From an uncultured Pelagibacteraceae bacterium (GTDB lineage Bacteria; Pseudomonadota; Alphaproteobacteria; Pelagibacterales; AG-422-B15), in assembly GCA_902546615.1 (NCBI GenBank), contig CACCKE010000007.1:1-38262 (forward strand): a stretch of 38,262 nucleotides of DNA. The letters are read 5' to 3'. Positions 1 through 7,438 of the stretch are shown here, piece after piece. Every line of letters starts with the position of its first letter. Position 1 is the first letter of the stretch. The translations under genes and the position numbers were made by a program. The notes beneath the pieces were generated by a model, which was not told the DNA's origin, searched no databases, and saw only the letters and a list, made by a program, of their open reading frames with translations.

Positions 1-353
1 AGATAAAATTACAAGGCAACTGTACTTATCATCTTTTTGGAAATGATATTGAGTCAAGATGGTGGAGTATCACCGTTTATAATGAGGACGGTTATTTAGT
101 TGAAAATAATGAAAAAATATATGCTTTAAATAGTGAAATAATTGATTTCAATGTCGATGGTGGGTTTGATATTTTTTTAACTAACGACAATAATTTTATT
201 TCAAAAGTAGCTGAAAAAAATTGGATTAGGACACCTAGTGATGAGAGTTTTTCCGTCGCATTAAGAATTTATTTACCAGGTGAAGAATATTTCTCAAAAT
301 TAAAGAGAGTAGATTTGCCAGTTATTGAAAAATTGGAGTGTGAGGATGAGTAA
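1..353 (+). CDS. DUF1214 domain protein, 3' part only
   Basis: This is the C-terminal part of a gene entering from the left edge, read in the frame whose codons begin at position 3 and ending at TAA 351-353. About 116 residues are visible. The stretch RWWSITVYNEDGYL, an asparagine-serine segment, then NWIRTPSDESFSVALRIYLPG, is the typical C-terminal DUF1214 pattern (Trp-rich strand, then NW-x-x-x-P and a RxY-x-P end). The biochemical role of the family is unknown. It overlaps the next gene by 8 nt (ATGAGTAA), so the two are probably co-translated. The next gene resembles DUF1254, and the two domains are often found together in one protein. The family call is by motif memory only. Confidence 0.6.
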   Translation, partial: IKLQGNCTYHLFGNDIESRWWSITVYNEDGYLVENNEKIYALNSEIIDFNVDGGFDIFLTNDNNFISKVAEKNWIRTPSDESFSVALRIYLPGEEYFSKLKRVDLPVIEKLECEDE

Positions 354-873
354 TGTAATTAAAAAATTATTTGCACTTGTGCTCGTTGGATTTTCACTTC
401 ATCTAGTGATAATTTACTACACACCTAGTTTAATGATGAAGTTTATCGGTAGAAATTGGGAAGAGCAAAATATGATTAATAATTCCTTTGCTCGCGATTT
501 ACCTGACTCAGAATTTACTGAAGTTATAAGACCAAGCGCTGACATACTTTATGGTGGATGTGCTTATGACGTTACTTACTTTCCATTGGTTATAGAAACT
601 GAAGTACCTGAGTCTTACTGGTCGATATCATTCTTTTCAGAAAATACTGACAACTTTTCTACAATAAATGAAAATACGCACAACTTTGGTAAGCTTAAAA
701 TTTATTTGTTTGGACCAAATTCTATGCCAACAAAAGTAAATGATGGGTTTGCAGTTGTTTCTCCTTCTAATAATGGCCTTATGTTAATGAGACAGTTCAT
801 AGGAGATGGTTCAAAAATTGATATATTAAATGAGATACAAAATAGTTTAGACTGTAAACTTGAGGGGTCTTAA
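346..873 (+). CDS. DUF1254-like membrane-anchored protein
   Basis: The product has 175 residues from the ATG at 346, which I prefer over an upstream ATG at 325. GGAG lies 7 nt before 346, and this start gives an 8-nt stop/start overlap with the preceding DUF1214 gene. Residues about 3-30 form one hydrophobic segment ([18 protein letters not shown]), likely a membrane anchor with the rest in the periplasm. The middle holds a Gly-Gly-Cys-Ala-Tyr-Asp element and [15 protein letters not shown], resembling the DUF1254 beta-rich fold. Function is unknown. The 3' end overlaps the convergent ferredoxin gene by 4 nt. It could equally be a divergent DUF1214 copy; the overlap shows only that the two genes are coupled. 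Confidence 0.6.
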   Translation: MSNVIKKLFALVLVGFSLHLVIIYYTPSLMMKFIGRNWEEQNMINNSFARDLPDSEFTEVIRPSADILYGGCAYDVTYFPLVIETEVPESYWSISFFSENTDNFSTINENTHNFGKLKIYLFGPNSMPTKVNDGFAVVSPSNNGLMLMRQFIGDGSKIDILNEIQNSLDCKLEGS

Positions 874-1190
874 AACTGCTTCTCAGGCATATTAACAACT
901 AAACCGTCTAGCTCATCAGAAACAGTAATTTGACAGCTTAATCTGCTGTTATCTTTTACGTCGAAAGCAAAATCCAGCATATCTTCCTCAGAGTCCTCTT
1001 TTGGAGGCAGTTTTTCTATCCATTCTTTTGCTACATATACATGACAAGTAGCACATGCACATGCACCGCCACAATCTGCATCAATGCCAGGTATTTTATT
1101 CTTAATCGCACCCTCCATGACAGTCAGCCCACTACTAACATCAATTTCGTGCTCCGCGCCGCTAAATTCAATATATTTGATCTTTGCCAT
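870..1190 (-). CDS. [2Fe-2S] ferredoxin, adrenodoxin type
   Basis: This is a 106-residue ferredoxin from the ATG at 1190 (MAKIKYIEF). A longer frame opens at 1247, but that ATG falls directly behind the U-run of a terminator hairpin, so it is unlikely. Ligand cysteines follow the adrenodoxin spacing: C40-x5-C46-x2-C49 and C86, inside [14 protein letters not shown]. An extra Cys44 is also present. The acidic segment EDSEEDML at about 67-72 is where partner reductases and P450s usually dock. Family members carry electrons in the cytoplasm to Fe-S assembly enzymes or monooxygenases. No isc/suf or P450 genes are near, so the partner cannot be inferred here. Confidence 0.93.
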   Translation of the reverse strand: MAKIKYIEFSGAEHEIDVSSGLTVMEGAIKNKIPGIDADCGGACACATCHVYVAKEWIEKLPPKEDSEEDMLDFAFDVKDNSRLSCQITVSDELDGLVVNMPEKQF

Positions 1191-1208
1191 TGAGATTTTT
1201 TTAAGAAT

Positions 1209-1238
1209 ATTTAAAAATGCATTGCTTAAGGGGATCAA
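1209..1238 (-). promoter_or_regulatory. Possible ferredoxin promoter
   Basis: On the minus strand TTGATC (1238-1233) and TTAAAT (1214-1209) are separated by 18 nt. Transcription would start about a dozen bases before the ATG at 1190. The element sits just downstream of the terminator at 1246-1288, which would insulate it from the candidate RNA above. The match to the sigma-70 consensus is moderate in a very AT-rich background, so this is a weak call. Confidence 0.3.
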
Positions 1239-1245
1239 ATACATC

Positions 1246-1288
1246 AAAAAAGCGCCAAAGCAAGAATTTTCTCACTTTAGCGCTTTTT
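1246..1288 (-). terminator. Bidirectional intrinsic terminator
   Basis: AGCGC (1251-1255) pairs with GCGCT (1280-1284), AAAG (1257-1260) with CTTT (1275-1278), and AGAA with TTCT further in, separated by small mismatches. Reading minus, the stem is followed by six U; reading plus, by five U. It can therefore stop transcripts from either side. The best substrate is a minus-strand RNA starting near 1350, because the only upstream plus-strand gene ends 370 nt away. Confidence 0.75.
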
Positions 1289-1352
1289 CTGGGGCCGGTC
1301 GAACCCCGAAACGCATGAACGTCTCATTGCGAACGGTCATTCTAGGAAGGTA
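1246..1352 (-). ncRNA. Candidate structured small RNA (no family recognised)
   Basis: Positions 1275-1350 are clearly richer in G+C than the surroundings and encode no plausible protein. Read on the minus strand, they can form a 7-bp hairpin with one bulge (1311-1330, CGCA-A-TGA ... TCA-TGCG), then a GGGG/CCCC hairpin (1291-1307), and finish in the strong terminator at 1246-1288. This gives an RNA of about 105 nt. The 5' portion holds an unpaired CCUUCCU, complementary to Shine-Dalgarno sequences, as seen in several alphaproteobacterial regulatory RNAs. It does not fold as a tRNA and lacks the SRP, 6S and RNase P signatures that I know. Transcription itself is inferred. Confidence 0.45.
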
Positions 1353-1389
1353 TTTTTTTTGAAACAAGGGGTTATTTATGCAAAAAAAG

Positions 1390-1421
1390 TTATCCACACG
1401 AATTAAGCAAACTTATCCCCA
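1390..1421 (+). promoter_or_regulatory. Two DnaA-box-like sites
   Basis: TTATCCACA (1390-1398) is a perfect match to the DnaA box, and TTATCCCCA (1413-1421) differs by one base. They are in the same orientation, start 23 bp apart and lie in the AT-rich gap before dgcN. They could bind DnaA, either as a regulatory or titration site or as part of an origin. No dnaA, dnaN, hemE, parA or gidA is visible, so an origin is not supported by context. Confidence 0.35.
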
Positions 1422-1442
1422 CTCAAACATTAACTTATTAAC

Positions 1443-2438
1443 ATGATATCAAAGCCGTATTTATTATTTCTTGGAGACGCAAAAGATGATTTGGCAATAA
1501 AGACTGCTGCAGGAGTAAATTACTGGCGTCCAGATTGGTGTATCGGTCAAATGAGCCTTCCAAATGCTAAATCTAGCTTAGGTTTAAAGGAAATGAGTAT
1601 AGAAGAAGCTGTTAAGAATGGTGCTAAGACATTTGTTATTGGCGTGGTGAATGCTGGGGGAGTTATGCCTGAAGAATGGAAATCCATTATAATTAATGCA
1701 ATATCATCTGGAATGAATGTAGCCAGCGGAATGCATTCAAGACTATCTACTTTTAGTGAAATTGCAGAAGCGGCTAAAAGAAATAATGTTCAACTTCATG
1801 ATTTACGGTTTAGTGATAAACAATTTCAGACAGGAAAAGGAGGAAAACGATCAGGCAAAAGACTCCTTACTGTTGGAACAGATTGTTCTGTGGGAAAGAA
1901 ATATACTGCACTCGCAATTGAAAAAGCGATGCAAAGCAATCAAATAGATGCATCTTTCAAGGCAACTGGACAAACAGGAATCTTAATTGCAGAAAGTGGC
2001 ATTGCGATTGATGCTATTGTTTCTGATTTCATCTCAGGAGCAGTTGAATGGTTATCCCCTGACAATGATGAAAATCACTGGGATATTATTGAAGGTCAGG
2101 GATCTCTATTTCATCCTTCATTCGCAGGAGTTTCACTTGGATTGCTTCATGGAAGCCAACCAGATGCATTTGTTGTATGTCATGAACCAACACGAACTAA
2201 TATGAGGGGCGTGGATACACCTTTACCGAGCATCAGAGAGGTTATCGATCAGACAATACAAAATGGTAAGCTTACTAATAAGCAAATACAATGTATTGGC
2301 ATTGCACTTAATACATCAAATTGTCAATCTGAGGCAAGTGATCATAAGGATAGATTATCTAAAGAATATGACTTGCCATGTTTGGACCCTTTACAAGACA
2401 ACCTTGATCCATTCATTCGGATTATTGAAAAAATTTGA
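1443..2438 (+). CDS. dgcN: DgcN-type protein (DUF1611), D-glutamate N-acetyltransferase family
   Basis: This is a 331-residue cytoplasmic protein of the DUF1611 family. The N-terminal third is an alpha/beta domain (PYLLFLGDAKDDLAIKTAAG, VIGVVNAGG). A P-loop-like element GTDCSVGKKYT lies at residues 145-155. The C-terminal domain contains IIEGQGSLFHPSFAGVSLGLLHGSQP, typical of this family. In bacteria that use D-glutamate, DgcN acetylates D-Glu and DgcA then epimerises the N-acetyl product toward L-Glu. The dgcA homologue starts 7 nt after the stop, which supports this assignment over an unassigned DUF1611. No clear Shine-Dalgarno precedes the ATG. The gene is transcribed away from the DnaA-box gap. 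Confidence 0.8.
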   Translation: MISKPYLLFLGDAKDDLAIKTAAGVNYWRPDWCIGQMSLPNAKSSLGLKEMSIEEAVKNGAKTFVIGVVNAGGVMPEEWKSIIINAISSGMNVASGMHSRLSTFSEIAEAAKRNNVQLHDLRFSDKQFQTGKGGKRSGKRLLTVGTDCSVGKKYTALAIEKAMQSNQIDASFKATGQTGILIAESGIAIDAIVSDFISGAVEWLSPDNDENHWDIIEGQGSLFHPSFAGVSLGLLHGSQPDAFVVCHEPTRTNMRGVDTPLPSIREVIDQTIQNGKLTNKQIQCIGIALNTSNCQSEASDHKDRLSKEYDLPCLDPLQDNLDPFIRIIEKI

Positions 2439-2445
2439 AACATTA

Positions 2446-3429
2446 ATGTCCAATATTCAGATAAAGCATATATCTTGGGATTTAAATAAATCATTTAATA
2501 TTTCTAGAGGCTCTAAAACTACAGCCGAAACAATCGAAGTAAGGATAGAAACTAATAATTTTTATGGTTATGGTGAGTGTGTTCCTTATAAAAGATATGA
2601 CGAAACTATTGATAGTGTAACTTCGGAAATTCATAATTTAAAACCTGACATTGAAGAAGGTAATATCAACTTAACTAATCTCGATCGTTTCTTAAAAAAT
2701 GGGGCAGCAAGAAATGCAATTGACTGCGCAATGTGGGATCTCGAATGTAAGATGAAAAATACCTCGATTTGGAAAGTAATGGGAGTTACAAAGCCTACTA
2801 CATTACCTGGTAGCTATACCGTAGTGTTAGATGAGCCAGAAAAAATGATAGAGGACGTTAGTAATCATCAAGAATTTCCAACATTAAAATTAAAAGTTAA
2901 TAAAAACAATCTTCACGAAATCTTAACAAAAACAAGAGAACTTTCTCCAAATAAAGTAATAATCGTTGATGCTAACGAGGCATTCAATATAGATGACTTA
3001 AAATCAAACGCTGATTTATTTGTAAAAACAAAGATTGATTTAATAGAACAACCACTATTATCTGAAAATGACAATGAGTTAAAAGGATTAAATTTTCCTG
3101 TTTCTATTTGTGCAGATGAGTCATTTCATGACAGTTCTGATTTGGCAAAAATGGCTCATAAATATAATACGATAAATATTAAACTTGATAAAACTGGCGG
3201 CCTTTCAGAAGCATTAAAAATAGTCAAAGAAGCAAAAAAGTTAGATCTAAATATCATGCTTGGATGCATGGTCTCAAGTTCCTTATCAATGTTACCGTTA
3301 TTACCGCTATATGAATACGCAGATTTTATAGATCTCGATGGACCTTGCTTTATAGCTAACGACAGAAAAAACGGACTTATTTATGAAAACGGTATGATGC
3401 TAGTTAAGGAAGATCTTTGTTGGGGTTGA
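2446..3429 (+). CDS. dgcA: Enolase-superfamily epimerase, DgcA type
   Basis: The product has 327 residues from the ATG at 2446, 7 nt after dgcN. An open frame extends back to 2263, but that part lies inside dgcN and lacks family similarity. The muconate-lactonizing/dipeptide-epimerase residues are all present: K148-x-K150 on the second strand, metal ligands D175 (VDANEAF), E201 (IEQPL) and D224 (ADESF), and K246 in NIKLDKTGG. This pair of lysines supports 1,1-proton transfer, i.e. racemisation or epimerisation. With dgcN adjacent, the likely substrate is N-acetyl-D-glutamate. The alternative is an L-Ala-D/L-Glu epimerase of murein recycling, which uses the same residues. Confidence 0.85.
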   Translation: MSNIQIKHISWDLNKSFNISRGSKTTAETIEVRIETNNFYGYGECVPYKRYDETIDSVTSEIHNLKPDIEEGNINLTNLDRFLKNGAARNAIDCAMWDLECKMKNTSIWKVMGVTKPTTLPGSYTVVLDEPEKMIEDVSNHQEFPTLKLKVNKNNLHEILTKTRELSPNKVIIVDANEAFNIDDLKSNADLFVKTKIDLIEQPLLSENDNELKGLNFPVSICADESFHDSSDLAKMAHKYNTINIKLDKTGGLSEALKIVKEAKKLDLNIMLGCMVSSSLSMLPLLPLYEYADFIDLDGPCFIANDRKNGLIYENGMMLVKEDLCWG

Positions 3430-3430
3430 A

Positions 3431-3616
3431 TTATTTTTCTGCTTTTGGTGTAAAGATTTTCTTTCCATTATAAGTACCAGTTGTCATATCAACATGATGA
3501 GAAAGTCTCATTTCACCAGATTCTTTATCTTCAATAAAATTTTTTCCCTTTAGACGCAAATGAGATCTTCTCATACCTCTTTTAGAATTCGATATCTTAC
3601 TCTTTGGGACAGCCAT
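3431..3616 (-). CDS. rpmF: 50S ribosomal protein L32
   Basis: This is a 61-residue basic protein beginning MAVPKSKISNSKRGMRRSH, the hallmark L32 N-terminus, followed by the HVDMTTGTYNGKKIF segment typical of the alphaproteobacterial form. L32 is a component of the large ribosomal subunit. There are no zinc-ribbon cysteines, so this is the Cys-less version. AAGGA lies 8 nt before the ATG. The gene starts 11 nt downstream of hisI on the same strand, so both probably share a transcript. Many bacteria instead place rpmF before plsX; that linkage is not seen here. Confidence 0.97.
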   Translation of the reverse strand: MAVPKSKISNSKRGMRRSHLRLKGKNFIEDKESGEMRLSHHVDMTTGTYNGKKIFTPKAEK

Positions 3617-3627
3617 TTTATTTTCCT

Positions 3628-4092
3628 TTATAATTTTGTTGGATTAGGTTCATCACCATAAACTTCATCAGGATTAAAAACTTTTTCTTCTGTGGTGAAC
3701 CTTAACCCAGACTTATTTGCAGTATCTTCTAAGTCAATTTCGCGGTAAAAACAAGACTTATAACCAACGTGACAACTAGCGCCATTTTTTCCTATATCAA
3801 CCTTCAAACAAAGAGCGTCTTGATCATCGTCTATTAAGATTTCCTTTACTTTTTGAGTATATCCACTTTTAGCTCCTTTACGCCATAAGGCATTTCGGCT
3901 TCTGCTAAAGTAGAATGCCTCTTTCGTTGTAATAGTTTTTTCAAGTGCCTCTTCATTCATAAAACCTGTCATTAAAATTTCATTAGTTCGATAATCAACT
4001 GTTGTAACAACTATCAAACCATTATCATCGAATTTTGGGGCAAGTTCATTGCTCTCTTCAACTTGCTGTACTGATTGTCTTTTCTTAAACAT
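3628..4092 (-). CDS. hisI: Phosphoribosyl-AMP cyclohydrolase
   Basis: HisI opens the purine ring of phosphoribosyl-AMP in step three of histidine synthesis. The 154-residue protein carries the family core: EALEKTITTKEAFYFSRSR, LWRKGAKSG, then the metal region IDDDQDALCLKVD and GASCHVGYKSCFYR. The aspartates bind Mg and the CH...SC cysteines bind Zn. The common DCD is DDD here, as I recall from other alphaproteobacterial HisI proteins. There is no fused HisE domain. It is the only his gene in the window. It is divergent from an ICMT-like gene across a 74-nt gap and lies directly upstream of rpmF. Confidence 0.96.
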   Translation of the reverse strand: MFKKRQSVQQVEESNELAPKFDDNGLIVVTTVDYRTNEILMTGFMNEEALEKTITTKEAFYFSRSRNALWRKGAKSGYTQKVKEILIDDDQDALCLKVDIGKNGASCHVGYKSCFYREIDLEDTANKSGLRFTTEEKVFNPDEVYGDEPNPTKL

Positions 4093-4166
4093 AATTTATA
4101 CTTGTCAAATAATTTAGTGTGGGTTTAACTTAAAAAATTAGATAATTCAAATAATTAAACATAAAT

Positions 4167-4664
4167 ATGGCAAACAATAAAGATCCTATAAAACCAGTCA
4201 GGGCCCAAGGCGCTAGGACAACGTTTTTTCCTCCTTACGCCCTAATGATTGGGTTGATAGCATCAAGCCTTCTTGATAGTTTTTTCATACATTTACCCCT
4301 CTTTAAGGGAAGTATAATAGTTTTAATTATCGGATTAATTATTGCGGTTTCCTCATTTTTAATGGCTATTTACACCTTAAAAATATTTTCCGATAATGAA
4401 GAAAACCCTCACCCAAAATCAGTTCAAAATCAATTGTTTGTTGGCGGAAGTTTTAAATACTCAAGAAATCCAATTTATTTAGCAATGGTTATAATTCTAT
4501 TAAGTTGCGGACTAGCATTCAACTCCTGGTGGTATGTAATTAGTGCAGCTATATCAATACCACTATTAACATATGGTGTAATAATTCCGGAGGAAAAATA
4601 TCTTGAAAAAGAATTCGGAAATGTTTACTTAGACTATAAGAAGTCCGTCAGAAGATGGCTTTGA
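4167..4664 (+). CDS. ICMT/PEMT-family membrane methyltransferase
   Basis: This is a 165-residue integral membrane protein with about four hydrophobic segments (near 25-45, 48-70, 105-125, 125-140). The C-terminal half has the isoprenylcysteine carboxyl methyltransferase-like pattern: GGSFKYSRNPIYLAM, then PEEKYLEKEFGNVYLDYKKSVRRWL. In this superfamily the RNPxY and EE-x-L-x-x-x-F-G-x-x-Y elements bind S-adenosylmethionine and close the active site. Bacterial members methylate mostly unknown substrates; prenylated proteins are not expected here. It lies 23 nt before an MFS gene on the same strand, suggesting a shared transcript. The substrate cannot be named. Confidence 0.85.
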   Translation: MANNKDPIKPVRAQGARTTFFPPYALMIGLIASSLLDSFFIHLPLFKGSIIVLIIGLIIAVSSFLMAIYTLKIFSDNEENPHPKSVQNQLFVGGSFKYSRNPIYLAMVIILLSCGLAFNSWWYVISAAISIPLLTYGVIIPEEKYLEKEFGNVYLDYKKSVRRWL

Positions 4665-4687
4665 AATAATTTCATAAATTTTTAAAT

Positions 4688-5917
4688 ATGTACAGCTTGC
4701 TTAAGGGAACGTGGGCCCTATTTTTTGGTGTTGCAATGATAATGCTTGCGAATGGGCTTCAAGGTAGCTTGATTGGAGTTAGAGCATCAATCGAAGGATA
4801 CTCTGCTGTATCAGCAGGTATTATACTTACTGGATATTATGCTGGATTCTTATCTGGAGCCCTCTTGATACCCTGTCGCATAAAAAGTGTCGGACATGTA
4901 AGAATGTTTGCAGCGCTTGCATCAATAGCCTCTATCTCAATTCTCTTGCATTCAATTCATGTAAGTTTCTTTGGATGGTTTTTAATGCGTTTTATATCTG
5001 GAATGTGTTTTGTAGGCATGTACACCGTTGCAGAAAGTTGGATTAATGACCTATCAGAAAATAATAATAGAGGTAAAGCTTTATCTATTTATATGATGGT
5101 TAGTATGGCTGGAAGTGCAGTAGGTCAGTTATTTCTAAATATAGCAAACCCAGAAACTGCATCTTTGTTTATGCTTGTTTCAATTCTAATTTCCATTTCT
5201 CTCGTACCAATATTAATTGTTGTAAGTAAGCAGCCGGATTTCAGTGTTACCGAGTTTTTGAATATTAAACAGCTTTACGAAGCATCGCCTCTTGGAGTGA
5301 TTGCTGCTATGATGACAGGTTTAGCTCATGGAACTCTTTGGGGTATCGGAACCATATATGGTTTAAAAAGTGGACTGTCAATTGAGCAAGTATCAATTTT
5401 TATGTTTACATTTATTATTGGAGGAGCACTCAATCAGTATCTTATCGGCTATTTATCAGATACTTATGACAGAAGAACAATTATCGTAATTGTTGCTTTT
5501 TTAGCAGGTATCTTCTCTATTTTAGCTCTTATTTTTGGTAATACTTTCTCAGTTCTCGTGGCAATTACTTTCATATTCGGAGGTCTGACCGTGCCTCTTT
5601 ATGCACTTTCGATTGCACATACAAATGACTTTTTGTCAAAAAGGGAAATGGTTGCAGCAAGCTCTGGCCTTCAATTGGCAGGCGGTATAGGCCTTACATT
5701 AGGACCCGTCATAGGGGGATTTGCGATTGACATTATCGGCGCCTCTGGATTTTGGATATACCTATTTCTTATACACACAAGTTTGGGTCTATTTGGAATT
5801 CATAGAATGACAATAAGGACTGCGGTTCCATTAGAAGAACAAGGTACCACTGTTTTAGTAAGTAGTCGTGCATCTCCAGTTTCTATGGAGTTATATCCCG
5901 ATGCAGAAGAAAAATAA
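4688..5917 (+). CDS. MFS transporter
   Basis: This is a 409-residue major facilitator with about 12 hydrophobic helices. The opening LLKGTWALFFGVAMIMLANGLQGSLIGVRA, the middle RFISGMCFVGMYTVAESWINDLSENNNRGKALSIYMM, and the loop YLSDTYDRRT between helices of the second half resemble the YcaD/UMF-type permeases. A polar tail of about 35 residues follows the last helix. Substrate is unknown. It sits 23 nt downstream of the ICMT-like gene and ends one base before the convergent dehalogenase gene, with no terminator evident between them. Confidence 0.9.
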   Translation: MYSLLKGTWALFFGVAMIMLANGLQGSLIGVRASIEGYSAVSAGIILTGYYAGFLSGALLIPCRIKSVGHVRMFAALASIASISILLHSIHVSFFGWFLMRFISGMCFVGMYTVAESWINDLSENNNRGKALSIYMMVSMAGSAVGQLFLNIANPETASLFMLVSILISISLVPILIVVSKQPDFSVTEFLNIKQLYEASPLGVIAAMMTGLAHGTLWGIGTIYGLKSGLSIEQVSIFMFTFIIGGALNQYLIGYLSDTYDRRTIIVIVAFLAGIFSILALIFGNTFSVLVAITFIFGGLTVPLYALSIAHTNDFLSKREMVAASSGLQLAGGIGLTLGPVIGGFAIDIIGASGFWIYLFLIHTSLGLFGIHRMTIRTAVPLEEQGTTVLVSSRASPVSMELYPDAEEK

Positions 5918-5918
5918 A

Positions 5919-6779
5919 TTAGATTGAGCTTAGCCAGACATTTAAACCATCACTTATTTCGTCTGGTGCTTCTTCCTGAAGGAAATGGTGTCCTTTTACA
6001 GTAATCTCCTTTTGATTCTTAAATTTTCTACAAAATTCGATTAAGGGTTTTGGCATTATTCTTCCAGGATTACCTACTATGAGGAACTTTGGCAAATTAG
6101 TTTCCATCATAAATTTCAAATTATCTTTTACCTCATTATAAACTTCAATTGGTTCATTATCGATTGGAATTTGCCGAGGCCAATCTAATGTTGGTCTTCT
6201 ATCTTCACCAGGATTGATAAATGGTTTCCTGTATTCATTCATGACCTCATCACTCAATGGTTCTATGGGATCAGTTCCAAGCATTTTTTCTACAAAAAAG
6301 TTTTCTTCAAGAACTTTTTTATCTCCTTTTTCAGATCTAATCATAAGAAAAAGTCCTCTCGTTGGCTCAACCATTTCATCTGACTTAATTGGCGCAATTA
6401 CAGTTTCGAAATAGCAAATACCTCGAACATTATTATTATTTTCTCTTGCCCATTTAATAGCAAGAGGTCCTCCCCAATCCTGACCAACGAGTGTAACTGG
6501 TTGAGTTAATTCTAAGCTTCTAATAAATTCTGACAAATATTTATAATGTAATTCAAAGGTATAGGACATATGACCTGAATTTTCCAACTTATCTGAGTCA
6601 CCCATGCCCAACATATCAGCTGCAATACATCTGTACTGATTTTTAAGATTCTTAATTATATTTCTATATAAAAAAGAAGAAGTGGGATTTCCATGAAAAA
6701 AGATTATAGGATCTCCTTCGCCTTCATCTACGTAAGCAATTTTCCTATCATCATATTTAAAAAATTTTTTTTCTGTCAC
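5919..6779 (-). CDS. Haloalkane dehalogenase (HLD-II-like alpha/beta hydrolase)
   Basis: Haloalkane dehalogenases hydrolyse carbon-halogen bonds to an alcohol and free halide in the cytoplasm. All five expected active-site residues of subfamily II are visible in this 286-residue protein. The nucleophile is D101 in VGQDWGG. The halide-binding residues are N31 (HGNPTSS) and W102. The acid is E125 (GICYFE), exactly 24 residues after the nucleophile as in LinB, and the base is H265 (GHHFLQEE). No signal peptide is present. It overlaps the upstream nitroreductase by 4 nt, so they are co-translated. An epoxide hydrolase or another hydrolase is less likely because both N31 and W102 are present. Confidence 0.88.
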   Translation of the reverse strand: MTEKKFFKYDDRKIAYVDEGEGDPIIFFHGNPTSSFLYRNIIKNLKNQYRCIAADMLGMGDSDKLENSGHMSYTFELHYKYLSEFIRSLELTQPVTLVGQDWGGPLAIKWARENNNNVRGICYFETVIAPIKSDEMVEPTRGLFLMIRSEKGDKKVLEENFFVEKMLGTDPIEPLSDEVMNEYRKPFINPGEDRRPTLDWPRQIPIDNEPIEVYNEVKDNLKFMMETNLPKFLIVGNPGRIMPKPLIEFCRKFKNQKEITVKGHHFLQEEAPDEISDGLNVWLSSI

Positions 6780-7438
6780 TTATCAATAATTTTACACCAG
6801 CTTTCAACTGGTCTTCTATTCGTTTTATAATTGTTTAATGGCGAAGAAACATCCCTGTATCCAATTGCCATACCACAGAATAACATGAGATCAGAGTCAG
6901 CTTCAACAAATTCAGATACCATTTTCTGCCTAAGTGACCAAGATTCCTGTGCACAAGTATCAATTCCTTCTTCTTGAGCAAGTAGCATAAATGTCTGAAG
7001 GAACATTCCTAAATCTGACCACTGAGGTTGATTCATCTGGCGGTCTACAAAACAGAATAATGCTGCTGGTGCACCAAAAAAAGTGAAATTTTTAAGCATT
7101 TGATCTACCCTTGCTTGCGAATCTGATCTTTCAATTCCAATAGAACCGTATAACTGTTCACCAACTTCAAACCGTGAAGTTCTATAAGGCTCTTTTAATT
7201 TTGCAGGATAAATTGGGTACTCAGGTGTGTCTGTGCCCTTCCATTTATCCTGAAATTCAAGAAAACGTTTCATCGAGTTCCCATTTATTATAAATATTCT
7301 CCATGGCTGTAAGTTGCCTCCCGATGGGGATCTAGAAGACTTATAAATTAGGCTTTCTAGTATTTCATTCGATACCTGCTTTTTTGTAAAAGCTCTGACT
7401 GATCGGCGATTGTTTACGGCCTCTGAAACAGTTGTCAT
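6776..7438 (-). CDS. Nitroreductase-family flavoprotein
   Basis: This is a 220-residue FMN-dependent nitroreductase-fold protein. It starts with VSEAVNNRRSVRAFTKKQ, the N-terminal FMN-phosphate-binding RRSxRxF motif. It continues with SPSGGNLQPWRIFI, contacting FMN, and ends with LMLFCGMAIGYRD, the typical C-terminal motif. Members reduce nitroaromatics, quinones, enones or halogenated aromatics using NAD(P)H. The 4-nt overlap with a haloalkane dehalogenase suggests a joint role in handling xenobiotic or halogenated compounds, but that is inference. Its own start codon overlaps the stop of the 43-residue ORF upstream (TTATGA), continuing a chain of coupled genes. Confidence 0.9.
   Translation of the reverse strand: MTTVSEAVNNRRSVRAFTKKQVSNEILESLIYKSSRSPSGGNLQPWRIFIINGNSMKRFLEFQDKWKGTDTPEYPIYPAKLKEPYRTSRFEVGEQLYGSIGIERSDSQARVDQMLKNFTFFGAPAALFCFVDRQMNQPQWSDLGMFLQTFMLLAQEEGIDTCAQESWSLRQKMVSEFVEADSDLMLFCGMAIGYRDVSSPLNNYKTNRRPVESWCKIIDK

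Noticed and set aside
1275..1350. Possible tRNA, because GGGGTTCGACC resembles a T arm
   Set aside because: No acceptor stem, D arm, anticodon arm or CCA could be fitted on either strand; a terminated small RNA fits better.
1084..1362. Plus-strand open frame of 92 codons
   Set aside because: It lies antisense to the ferredoxin and over the terminator and candidate RNA, with no protein-like features.
2263..2445. N-terminal extension of the dgcA frame
   Set aside because: It lies within dgcN in another frame; the enolase-superfamily similarity begins at the ATG at 2446.
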